Positions 55,006 through 63,090 of a stretch of 64,000 nucleotides of DNA are shown in pieces. Both the position numbers and the translations under genes were made by a program. The first letter of the stretch is position 1, and each line of letters starts with the position of its first letter. Source of the stretch: Sandaracinobacteroides sp039808025 (GTDB taxonomy: Bacteria > Pseudomonadota > Alphaproteobacteria > Sphingomonadales > Sphingomonadaceae); NCBI GenBank assembly GCA_039808025.1, contig JBDHSK010000007.1, positions 62,001 to 126,000 of the forward strand, written 5' to 3'. The notes under the pieces are model-generated. The model worked only from the letters and a program-made list of their open reading frames with translations. It was not told the origin of the DNA and did no database searches.

Positions 55006-55961
55006 AGAGTCTGATTCAAAATTATCCGACGTGATTTCATAGCCTTGCGATGCGGCGTGTGAAGAGCTGTATCGATGCGATGAACAGCCAGGCAGTTGCG
55101 GAGGCGATGGTGTGCTCGAAGTCCTTGGCGAGGCGCCGGTTTCGATTGAGCCAGGCGAGGGTTCGTTCGACGACCCAGCGGCGGGGCAGCACCTCGAAGC
55201 CGTTGGCGGCGTCAGATCGTCTGATGATTTCGATGGTCCATTTGCCCAAGCGGCGCAGGGCGTCCCTGAGCTTGTCGCCCGCATAGCCGCCATCGGCGAA
55301 GACATGGCGCAGCCATGGGAAGCGATGGATGATTTCGGCCAGCACCAGCGGTGCGCCGTCGCGGTCCTGGATGCCGGCGGAATGGATCACGGCATGGACG
55401 AGATTGCCATCGGTATCGGTGAGGATGTGGCGCTTGCGCCCCTTGATCTTCTTGCCCGCGTCATAGCCGCGAGGGCCGCCGCTTTCCGTCGTTTTGACGC
55501 TCTGGCTGTCGATGACACCGGCACTGGGCGATGCCTCGCGGCCCGTCGCTTCGCGCCCGATCAGCAACAGCGTATGATTGATGGAGAGCCACAAGCGGTT
55601 GTCGCGCCAAAGGTAGAACCAGCGCCGCACAGTCGAGACAGGCGGAAAGCATGGCGGGAGCATCTGCCACGGAAGGCCACCGCGCAGCAGATAGAGGATC
55701 GCCTCGACAATCCGCCTGAGCGGCCACTTGCGCGGAGGCCCGACATGGGAGGGCGGCGGCAGGAACGGCTCCAGCACCGCCCATTCGCCATCGGTCAAAT
55801 CGCTTGGCAAAGCCAAGTCCGCACGGGCATACTGAGCCCGAGTGGTATCGGTCCACATCGTTGATCTCCGGTAATTTTTCGCAAAACCCCTGAATCAACG
55901 ACTTGGGCAGCCGTCAAGCTAACCAGCTGATACCACTCAACTTAATTACGGATCGGGCTCT
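55006..55961 (-). mobile_element. IS5-family insertion sequence, about 956 bp
   Basis: Imperfect terminal inverted repeats of 19 bp, 55006-55024 (AGAGTCTGATTCAAAATTA) against the complement of 55943-55961 (AGAGCCCGATCCGTAATTA), 14 of 19 matching. One transposase gene fills the interior. The bases flanking the two ends do not match (TTA and TGA), so no clean target duplication is seen; an insertion-linked deletion would explain the loss of the recombinase N-terminus. Confidence 0.8.
55037..55858 (-). CDS. IS5-family transposase
   Basis: 273 residues in a single frame with no programmed shift. The N-terminal DUF4096-like DNA-binding region (PSDLTDGEWAVLEPFLPPP...RKWPLRRIVEAILYLLRGGLPWQMLP) is followed by a DDE core: Asp in VIDSQSVKT, Asp in VFADGGYAGDKLR and Glu in VVERTLAWLNRNRRLAKDFE. 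It appears intact. Inverted repeats around its start may block read-through translation (see findings). Confidence 0.93.
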   Translation of the reverse strand: MWTDTTRAQYARADLALPSDLTDGEWAVLEPFLPPPSHVGPPRKWPLRRIVEAILYLLRGGLPWQMLPPCFPPVSTVRRWFYLWRDNRLWLSINHTLLLIGREATGREASPSAGVIDSQSVKTTESGGPRGYDAGKKIKGRKRHILTDTDGNLVHAVIHSAGIQDRDGAPLVLAEIIHRFPWLRHVFADGGYAGDKLRDALRRLGKWTIEIIRRSDAANGFEVLPRRWVVERTLAWLNRNRRLAKDFEHTIASATAWLFIASIQLFTRRIARL

Positions 55962-55992
55962 GAGCGCCCCCGCAACCACACCGGTATCCGCA

Positions 55993-56448
55993 ATGAGTCT
56001 CATCAAGTCAAAAAAGCGCGTTGCTGACCACGGGGAGGTGTTCACGCCGCCTTGGCTGGTCGAAAAAATGCTTGATCTCGTGAAGGGCGAGACCGAGCGG
56101 ATCGACGCGCGTTTTCTGTAGCCTGCCTGCGGTAGCGGTAATTTCCTCGTGCCGATCCTGCAACGCAAGCTGGCGGCCGTTGAGGCGAAATTCGGCAAAT
56201 CCGCCTTCGAGAAACGGCACTATGCGCTGCTGGCGCTGATGTGCTGTTATGGCATTGAATTGCTGGCAGACAACATCGCCGAGTGCCGCGCGAACATGCT
56301 GGAAGTGTTTGCCGAATACCTCAATCTGACGGACGATGCGGATGAGACGTATCGCGCCGCGTCCTTTGTGCTGTCCCTCAATCTCGATCACGGCGACGCC
56401 ATGACCATGCGCGACACGAACGGCGCGCCGATCAGCTCCGGCATCTGA
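55993..56448 (+). pseudogene. DNA adenine methyltransferase N-terminal fragment with amber codon
   Basis: ATG 55993 opens MSLIKSKKRVADHGEVFTPPWLVEKMLDLVK. A TAG at 56119-56121 stands where the family has Glu/Asp, then PACGSGNFLVPILQRKLAAVE carries on in frame. PACGSGNF is the SAM-binding motif I of N6-adenine methylases. Homology stops at about 56432 (HGDAMTMRDTNGAPI) and the frame ends at 56448, so the catalytic NPPY domain is lost. GAG to TAG is the likely nonsense change. Confidence 0.75.
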
Positions 56449-56669
56449 TCGAACTCGGCGGCCTCGTCGTCAAGACGGGCATCGTGGACCTGACCGGCGA
56501 TGACCGCGCCATGATCTACGGCGCGATGATCTGGATGGCCGAAAAGTTCAACAGCGAAGACGGCGAACATGCGCGGGAACTGTGGGCCGGAAAGGGGAAA
56601 GAGGCGTTCGCAGCCGAACAGGAAACAACAACGCCGACGACATCGCACCCGCATCAGGATCGGGCGTGA
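56433..56669 (+). pseudogene. Conjugal transfer TraD-like remnant
   Basis: In a different frame from the methylase fragment, the sequence reads QLRHLIELGGLVVKTGIVDL, then TGDDRAMIYGAMIWMAEKFNSEDGEHARELWAGKGKEAFAAE. This matches the small TraD accessory protein of Ti/RP4-type conjugative systems as I recall it. No good start exists: the N-terminus is fused at about 56432 to the methylase, apparently by deletion. Indicates a mobilisable ancestor of the island. Confidence 0.65.
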
Positions 56670-56776
56670 CCGATGGCGGGCGGCGCGGAGACCCAACATA
56701 TCGGAGCGCTGCCCGCCATCGCGCGGCAACGCCGCGCAAACAATGCAGGGGTGATTTCACCTGATTGACGTAGCAG

Positions 56777-58507
56777 CTATGACCACTCTTGAAGGAAAGG
56801 CGGGTCTTTAGAATCTGGTTCGGGATTTGGCCTGCTGACGGAAAGGCGCGTAGGCACGGGCAGCGCCGCACCAAAAATGATAGCTTCCCCTCTCCCAAGC
56901 CCGGCAAGCTGCCGCGATACATTCACCCCCGCTGTTTCTGCCGCGGACGCGACCGCCCGCTGATCGGCTTCGTTGTTGAGGCGAAACACGGCCCATGTTC
57001 CGCATTGCGAAAGCACGGTCGGGGAAACCTCAGACGGGCGCTGGGTGCTGATTAGCAGGGACAGGCCAAATTTTCGGCCCTCTTTAGCCAGGCGCTCATA
57101 AGCAAGCGCCTGCTGTCCGCCGTCCGATTCGCCAGGTAGCTGGCGCAAATAGTGGTGTGCTTCCTCCAATGCGAGCATGGTCGGATGGGTATGACCGGGG
57201 CCGCGCTTGAATATCTCGGCGGCGAACATCTCAAGGAGCGACCCCAAGACAAACGGCATTAAGTCTTGGGTCAGGCGGCTAAGGTCAACTACGTGAACTG
57301 ACCAATCATTCTGACCAAACACCGGCGGGCCAAAAACATCCCTAACGAGCGCGGCGCATTCGTCCTGCATACTCAAGGGATTTGCTAGCCCAGCACCGCC
57401 TGCGATTTCGACAATAGACGTAAATTGCGGGTCCTCGATCAAACCGCGTATGCGGTTAATCATTGACTGGATATGACCGTATTGAAAGGTGTCGCGGGTC
57501 CAGCCTTGGTTGTTTGGCCTAAGGACATACCATTCGGTAGCGAGGCACGACAGTGCGCGCATATGCGGCCACACATTCGCCGGGGGAGCTGTTCCTGCCC
57601 TTAGCGCAGCCATCGCCTGATTGGCGTGTGCGGCATTGCCTGTGTGGCAGTCATCGAAAAGGACGTTGCCCTGACCGCCTACCAGCTTCGCGCCATGCAC
57701 ATCGGCTTCCACAAAACGAAGATGCTCGATCGCAAAACGCAATGCCGGCATTTGCGCTCTCTCGCTCGGTATCAGCAACCGGGACAAGCCGTGCCGACCA
57801 AGGGCATAGTATGGAATCCGAAGGCCACCATTTGGGCCACCTAGCTGCGTGACTTTCACGCGCTGTCCAAGATGGGCGAAGGCGGGTGTATATTCGCCGT
57901 TCACGTCGAATACGACGATCCGCGACTTGGGCAGGCGCACAAGTTGTTGCAGCACCGCCGCAACAAAGTGGGTTTTGCCCTGACCTGTCGAACCTAAGAT
58001 CGCCATGTGGCGACCCAGCACTTGGTCGATGTTGGCGCAAACCTCAACGGCGCGATTACGGGAATCGGCACCCAGCCTGATCTGCTCGGCAGCGATGCCG
58101 TTCGCGCCGATTGTCGCCACGGTTTCGATGTCGGAAAGCGGATAGACGCTGGCCCCGAGAACGGGCAACCGCCATTCCTGCGGCGAAAAGGTTAGCCTAC
58201 CCTCGCGCTTGGCGAGAAAGCCGACAACCCGGCCGCGAAGCTGACGCAACGGCTCTTGCGGGATATTCGATGATCGGCCACGTCCTGCATGGACTTCGCG
58301 CGGCTCGGCGAACGCAACGGTCATGATCCGAAGGATGATGGTTTCTGCACCGGCGTCGATCCCGACCAGATCGCCCGGCTGCTCTACTGTCGATAAGCCA
58401 TCTCGGTGCCCAGCAACATGCCCACGGGAATCCTCAAGCAAATTTACCAGAAGCTGCGGCCCGTCGATTTCGACCACATAGCCTATGGGGCGACGGGAAC
58501 TTATCAA
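56777..58507 (-). CDS. HerA-like ATPase (last gene of the defence operon)
   Basis: 576 residues. The HAS-barrel-like N-terminus (about 1-110) is followed by a FtsK/HerA core: Walker A LGSTGQGKTHF (about 171-181), Walker B LALEEAHHYL (445-454) and the HerA-type STQRPSEV (487-494). HerA forms hexameric DNA translocases, and partnered with SIR2 proteins it forms anti-phage complexes. TTG 58507 is the start: it overlaps the SIR2 stop (TTGA) and has AGGA 6 nt upstream. No frameshift; the last residues are QEWS. Confidence 0.93.
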   Translation of the reverse strand: MISSRRPIGYVVEIDGPQLLVNLLEDSRGHVAGHRDGLSTVEQPGDLVGIDAGAETIILRIMTVAFAEPREVHAGRGRSSNIPQEPLRQLRGRVVGFLAKREGRLTFSPQEWRLPVLGASVYPLSDIETVATIGANGIAAEQIRLGADSRNRAVEVCANIDQVLGRHMAILGSTGQGKTHFVAAVLQQLVRLPKSRIVVFDVNGEYTPAFAHLGQRVKVTQLGGPNGGLRIPYYALGRHGLSRLLIPSERAQMPALRFAIEHLRFVEADVHGAKLVGGQGNVLFDDCHTGNAAHANQAMAALRAGTAPPANVWPHMRALSCLATEWYVLRPNNQGWTRDTFQYGHIQSMINRIRGLIEDPQFTSIVEIAGGAGLANPLSMQDECAALVRDVFGPPVFGQNDWSVHVVDLSRLTQDLMPFVLGSLLEMFAAEIFKRGPGHTHPTMLALEEAHHYLRQLPGESDGGQQALAYERLAKEGRKFGLSLLISTQRPSEVSPTVLSQCGTWAVFRLNNEADQRAVASAAETAGVNVSRQLAGLGRGEAIIFGAALPVPTRLSVSRPNPEPDSKDPPFLQEWS

Positions 58508-59832
58508 AGCATATCCTCAATATCGTCGCCGGGTGCGGGCGCTGCCTCGGGAGCGGCCGCCACCGCTTCCTCCTCGACCGCCGCAGCGGGCTTCTTCGTC
58601 ACTTGGATATTCGTTGCCTGTTTGAGTAGGGCTTCAAGCTGGCGCGCACGTTCCGACACCTCGTCCAGCATGGCGGGTTCAGGCAAGTCGTTCGCCAATG
58701 CGTCGAAAAAGCCACCCGGCCCAAAACCCCGCACCGTTACCTGGGGAAGTTGAGCCAAAAGCAGGCGCTTAAGCTGTTCGTTGGGCTTGATCGCATCGCC
58801 CGTCGCGGCAAGCGAATCATAGACGCCCAAACGGTCGATCTCGGGAAGGTAGATGATGAGTTGCAGCGTCGGGTTCTGTAGCGCCGAAACGAGAAGGCGA
58901 TTGATATGATCGTCCGTGAAGCCATAGCCGTTGACGATGAGGCAGGCGTTCGGACGCGAGAGAAACTCGGTGAAACGGCGAATGACCTCGCCATACACGA
59001 ATGCGGTGGTCTGAACGAACTTCGATGCGCCGGGAAAAATCATGAAGCCTGGCCAGTCATCGGATTCATCAGACGCGATGAACTGATCCACTAACGGCTT
59101 CACACTGGCACTGGGCAACTCGCACACGCTGCCCGACTTGCTCGCCGTCCATGAAATCGAGCCGTGTAGCTTCCCAAGATAGAGATTATATGTGCCGAAA
59201 CGCGCTTCACCACGCGCCTGCACGTTACGAAGGCCAAGATCAAAGCTGCTCGGACGAAAGGTGCGGTCATGCGTTCCTGAGAACCCGTTGACACAATGAA
59301 GGCCAAGCGCCTCCGCCGACCATTCCAGCGCAAGATCGTAGTTGGTCGTGAACGCCCACGGCGCGGCCTGTCCCGGCTGACGATTCCCGGCAAGGCGCGA
59401 CACAAGCCTTATGTGGCTCGATAGCTTGGGATGCAAAATCGCCTGATCCGGCTCCGACCATAGCTTTTCGTCAAGAATGGCCGCTCGCAGAACAGCCTTC
59501 CGCAAAGCGTGCCGCGCTGCTTTGAGGCCGGTAAGATCAACGCCAACCCGTTCACCATCAAGACAAGCGATTTCCAGCTTGTCGAGCAACAATTCGACAT
59601 TGCCCTGTTCGCCATCCGCTAGAAACTTACTGTCTCGAAGGAATTGAACCTGATCGGGATATTCATTCTCTAGGAGCGCCCAGACATCGGTCATCACCAT
59701 GCCGCCGACGCCTTTAGACGCACCAGCACCAAGCAAAACGCCGACATTTTCCAGCCGGATCGCGAGGGCTAGGTGAGCCAAGAACTCCTCGGACGTTAGC
59801 TGTCGGCTTCCCCGAATGGCGAAAAATGTCAT
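58504..59832 (-). CDS. SIR2-like NADase-type protein
   Basis: 442 residues. The SIR2-fold NAD site GVLLGAGASKG is at 31-41 (GAGAS at 35-39), then WAFTTNYDLALEW (TTNYD at 162-166) and KLHGSISW with the probable catalytic His223. The C-terminal 50 residues are Ala/Glu-rich and disordered, ending PGDDIEDML. Proteins of this class hydrolyse NAD on phage sensing when bound to HerA. ATG 59832 overlaps the GIY-YIG stop (ATGA). It is followed at once by herA. Confidence 0.9.
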   Translation of the reverse strand: MTFFAIRGSRQLTSEEFLAHLALAIRLENVGVLLGAGASKGVGGMVMTDVWALLENEYPDQVQFLRDSKFLADGEQGNVELLLDKLEIACLDGERVGVDLTGLKAARHALRKAVLRAAILDEKLWSEPDQAILHPKLSSHIRLVSRLAGNRQPGQAAPWAFTTNYDLALEWSAEALGLHCVNGFSGTHDRTFRPSSFDLGLRNVQARGEARFGTYNLYLGKLHGSISWTASKSGSVCELPSASVKPLVDQFIASDESDDWPGFMIFPGASKFVQTTAFVYGEVIRRFTEFLSRPNACLIVNGYGFTDDHINRLLVSALQNPTLQLIIYLPEIDRLGVYDSLAATGDAIKPNEQLKRLLLAQLPQVTVRGFGPGGFFDALANDLPEPAMLDEVSERARQLEALLKQATNIQVTKKPAAAVEEEAVAAAPEAAPAPGDDIEDML

Positions 59833-61034
59833 GCCAAGTCCCCGGTTCGCACCAGCTGCGCCGCTGCCGGGTCGTAGATATAATCCGTGATCGTGCCGTC
59901 CTTGATCCGCTCCACGGCGTCGTCCACGACGAACACCGGCACAAGGAACCATTCGCGCGGAATGACAGGATTACCGAAGCGGTCCTTGATTTCGATGTCG
60001 AGCCGCGCGGGATCGAATATGCGGTGAATCAGGTTTTCGAGCTTCACGCGGTTGATGTTGTAGAGCGTGTAGGTGACGACCACCTCGACCTCGGCCATGA
60101 GGAAGGTTGGATCGAGCCTAGCATTGGCGATGCGCCGCGCCACGTCACCGCCGGTCACGCCAATCTTGTGCAGCACGTCGCGGTTGGCCGAGACAAGCGG
60201 ATGATCGGACTTGCTGCGAAGGACGTAGATGGTCCCGCTTGCAATATCCTCGTCGTCGCTTTCGCCGGCGAACAGCGGGCCGGCGCTCGGCTCGGTGATG
60301 CGCCTTCCGGCCTCGTCCTTGTAGAGCGCCCGTTGTAGCGAGCGGCGTAGGAGGTTGCTTTCCGTCCCGTTGGAATAGACCACGCGCAAGCGGGCGTCGG
60401 TTTCCCCGTTCGGCGCGCGGAAGGTTTCGCCGACCTCGGCGACATAGGCGACCTGACCACCAAGGATGAAAAACTGCCCATCCGTGATGTCGGCTTTCAG
60501 GAAACCGGCATCCTTCACAAACTGCCGGGTAGTGCGAACACCTGAATCAAGGTCGATCCGCACCTGCTCGAACAGGGGCTTGAACCTCTCAAAGTCGGGA
60601 CATGGTTCCCGATTGGCTATTTCCTCGGCCGCGCGTTTCTCAGCGGTGGAGCGGACATGGCGAAGGTCGGTAATGCCGGGATCGCCAGTGGCCCCGGCGA
60701 GTTCGGCCATGAGGGTGTCGGCGTCCATTTCCTCGGGCATCGCGGGTGCGGCAATATCCGCGCCGATCAATAGTCCCTGACGATCAAGCGGTGCGAGTAG
60801 AGAGCGGCACTCCTCCAAGGCGCGAAGCCGGTCGAGCCGCACGGCATACAGCCGCTCAAAGATGTCGAGTCCTTCGCCGTGGCGGGGGTTGTGGCCGTGC
60901 TGGTCGACAAATCGCTGGATTTCCTCGAACCCGGCGATAATGCGTTCCTCGCGGGGGCTGCGCCCGATTTTCTTCTCGGGCTGGGCGAAGTCCGCCAGTT
61001 CGTCGCGGAGGTCGTCAAGGTCAAGGTCACTCAT
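59829..61034 (-). CDS. GIY-YIG-like (T5orf172/Mug113-type) nuclease protein
   Basis: 401 residues. The C-terminal 120 residues carry a GIY-YIG-type core: GTIYVLRSKS (267-276), HKIGVTGGDVARRI (289-302), an ENLIHRIF helix with a probable metal Glu (333), and REWFLVP. The N-terminal 260 residues are charged and helical, with no family I recognise; they may bind the helicase or DNA. ATG 61034 overlaps the helicase gene by 8 nt. Predicted DNA cutter of the system. Confidence 0.8.
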   Translation of the reverse strand: MSDLDLDDLRDELADFAQPEKKIGRSPREERIIAGFEEIQRFVDQHGHNPRHGEGLDIFERLYAVRLDRLRALEECRSLLAPLDRQGLLIGADIAAPAMPEEMDADTLMAELAGATGDPGITDLRHVRSTAEKRAAEEIANREPCPDFERFKPLFEQVRIDLDSGVRTTRQFVKDAGFLKADITDGQFFILGGQVAYVAEVGETFRAPNGETDARLRVVYSNGTESNLLRRSLQRALYKDEAGRRITEPSAGPLFAGESDDEDIASGTIYVLRSKSDHPLVSANRDVLHKIGVTGGDVARRIANARLDPTFLMAEVEVVVTYTLYNINRVKLENLIHRIFDPARLDIEIKDRFGNPVIPREWFLVPVFVVDDAVERIKDGTITDYIYDPAAAQLVRTGDLA

Positions 61035-63090
61035 AGCGGCCCTCATCCTTGAAGCGCACAAAAGCGGCGGCACCCTCGGCCATACGCTTTTCCCATGCGT
61101 CGGTCGAACTGATGGACGGGAGCCGCCCACGTTCTTTTTTGAATTGAACGGCCCGGACGGCAAGCTGCTTGGCTTCCTCCGGCGTCAGGCTAGTGCGGCG
61201 GGCAGAAATGGCGGCGGCGACTTGTTTCAGGCTTTCCTCGCTCATGGTTTTGGCGAGGATGGCATAGGCTTCCTGAAACGGATTAACCCGATCGATCAGG
61301 TCAATGTCGAGTTCGCGCACGTCCATCGCAAATTTCCGAACGCCGTCGATCAGCGCCGTGTTCGCGCCCGGCTCGTCACCGGAGCCGTCGCCTCCAAGGG
61401 CGATCTTCTTGGCCTGCTGGGTCAGATTGAGGGCGGCGATGGCGTGCTGGCGCACGGCTTCTTGGTCCTCCTCGTCAAGCTCGGGATATTTGTCCTTGAT
61501 GATCTTGCCCAAGCGAAGCCGGGTCAGTTCCTCGGGAACCAGTTCCTCATCGAACAGACCGCGCTCGATACTGGGCTTGTCCTGCACAAAGCGGGCGATC
61601 ACCTCGTTCAAATCCTCGCGGCAGATACGTTGCGCCTCGCCGCTCTTGGGCGGAACAAGGCCCTTGATCTCGATCTGGAAGACGCCGCGCTCCTCGTTGA
61701 AGCCGACATTGCATTTGTCAGGCTGATAGCCACCGTCGCCGTAGCTAAAGCCGGTTTCGGCGGTGCTGGTCGCGGGGTTCTTTGGCTTGAACTCAAAGCG
61801 CGGGGCCAAGACCTGCTCCATGAGCAAGCTGGCGGCGATGGCCTTCAAGGTGTCGTTGACTGCCTCGGTCACGGCGGATTCGGCCGCATCCGGTTCCGCG
61901 ATCAGGTTGGTGAAGCGGGCGCGGGTTTTGCCCGGCGCGTCGCGGGTGGCGCGACCGATGATCTGCACGATCTCGGTCAGGCTGGAGCGATAGCCGACCG
62001 TCAGCGCGTGTTCGCACCAAATCCAGTCGAAGCCCTCTTTCGCCATGCCAAGCGCGATGATGATGTCCACATGATCGCGGTTGTTCTTCTGCGCCGGGTC
62101 TTTGAGTGCGGCGGAAACACGATCCCGCTTGGCTGCATCATCATCCACAAGGTCGGCGATGCGAAGGACGCGGCCTTCCGGCGTCTTTACCAGCTGGAAG
62201 CCGGTGGCCGGGTCGGTGCCCTGCCATTCGCCAAGCTCGTCGATGATGTGTTCCACCTCCCGGATTTTGTCCTTCGTGCTCTCGCGCGAATTGACGTTAG
62301 GGATATGGACGATGGTTTTCTCGGCCGGGTTCAGCACCGCAAGGATGTCGTCAGAATACGCGCCGGAATAGAAGAAATAGCCGATGTCGAGCGATTTCAG
62401 ATACTCGTAGCCGTTTAGCTGCTCGTAATAGGTGTAGGTGACGGTTTCGAATTTGGCCTCGTCGGCGGGCGCAAGAACAGCCTCGGCATCACCCCGGAAA
62501 TAGCTGCCGGTCATGGCGACGATATGCACCTTGTTTCGGGCGATGAACTGGCCCAGGTGCAGGCCCAGCTTGTTATCCGGGTTCGCCGAAACATGGTGGA
62601 ACTCGTCCACCGCGATCAGCCGATTGTCGAACGCCTCCACGCCGAACCGCTCCACGGCAAAGCGGAAAGTGGCATGGGTGCAGACCAGCACCTTGTCATC
62701 GCTTTCAAGAAAGGCCCCGACGCTGTTGACCTTGCCGCCGTCTTCGCCCGGCGCATTGCAGAGGTTCCATTTCGGGGAAACGATCCAATCGGCCCAGAAG
62801 CCATATTTGCTGAGCGGTTCGTCGGCAAAGCTGGAGCCGATACTTTTCTCCGGCACCACGATGATCGCCTGCTTCACACCCTGGTTTTCCAGCTTGTCCA
62901 GCGCGACGAACATCAGCGCCCGGCTCTTGCCGGAAGCCGGAGGCGATTTGATAAGCAGGTATTGCTCGCCGCGCTTTTCATAGGCGCGTTCCTGCATGGG
63001 CCGCATCCCAAGCGCATTGGCCTTGGCGGTAGCACCATTGCGGGCATAGGAAACCGAGACGGAGGGAACTGTTTTCTTGTTCGTTGTCAC
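61027..63090 (-). CDS. DEAD/DEAH-box helicase of the defence operon
   Basis: 687 residues. SF2 motifs: Walker A KSPPASGKSRAL (48-59), DEFHH (162-166), an MTGSYFRGD motif III and QIIGRATRDAPGKTRA as motif VI. The last about 250 residues are helical and unassigned; no nuclease motif (PD-ExK or PLD) is visible. It resembles the translocase subunits of type III/ISP restriction systems. GTG 63090 overlaps the methyltransferase stop (GTGA). Confidence 0.9.
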   Translation of the reverse strand: MTTNKKTVPSVSVSYARNGATAKANALGMRPMQERAYEKRGEQYLLIKSPPASGKSRALMFVALDKLENQGVKQAIIVVPEKSIGSSFADEPLSKYGFWADWIVSPKWNLCNAPGEDGGKVNSVGAFLESDDKVLVCTHATFRFAVERFGVEAFDNRLIAVDEFHHVSANPDNKLGLHLGQFIARNKVHIVAMTGSYFRGDAEAVLAPADEAKFETVTYTYYEQLNGYEYLKSLDIGYFFYSGAYSDDILAVLNPAEKTIVHIPNVNSRESTKDKIREVEHIIDELGEWQGTDPATGFQLVKTPEGRVLRIADLVDDDAAKRDRVSAALKDPAQKNNRDHVDIIIALGMAKEGFDWIWCEHALTVGYRSSLTEIVQIIGRATRDAPGKTRARFTNLIAEPDAAESAVTEAVNDTLKAIAASLLMEQVLAPRFEFKPKNPATSTAETGFSYGDGGYQPDKCNVGFNEERGVFQIEIKGLVPPKSGEAQRICREDLNEVIARFVQDKPSIERGLFDEELVPEELTRLRLGKIIKDKYPELDEEDQEAVRQHAIAALNLTQQAKKIALGGDGSGDEPGANTALIDGVRKFAMDVRELDIDLIDRVNPFQEAYAILAKTMSEESLKQVAAAISARRTSLTPEEAKQLAVRAVQFKKERGRLPSISSTDAWEKRMAEGAAAFVRFKDEGRYE

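Noticed and set aside
54930..55305. N-terminal extension of the recombinase frame
   Set aside because: This part is antisense to the IS transposase and lacks recombinase similarity, so the remnant was limited to 54328-54930.
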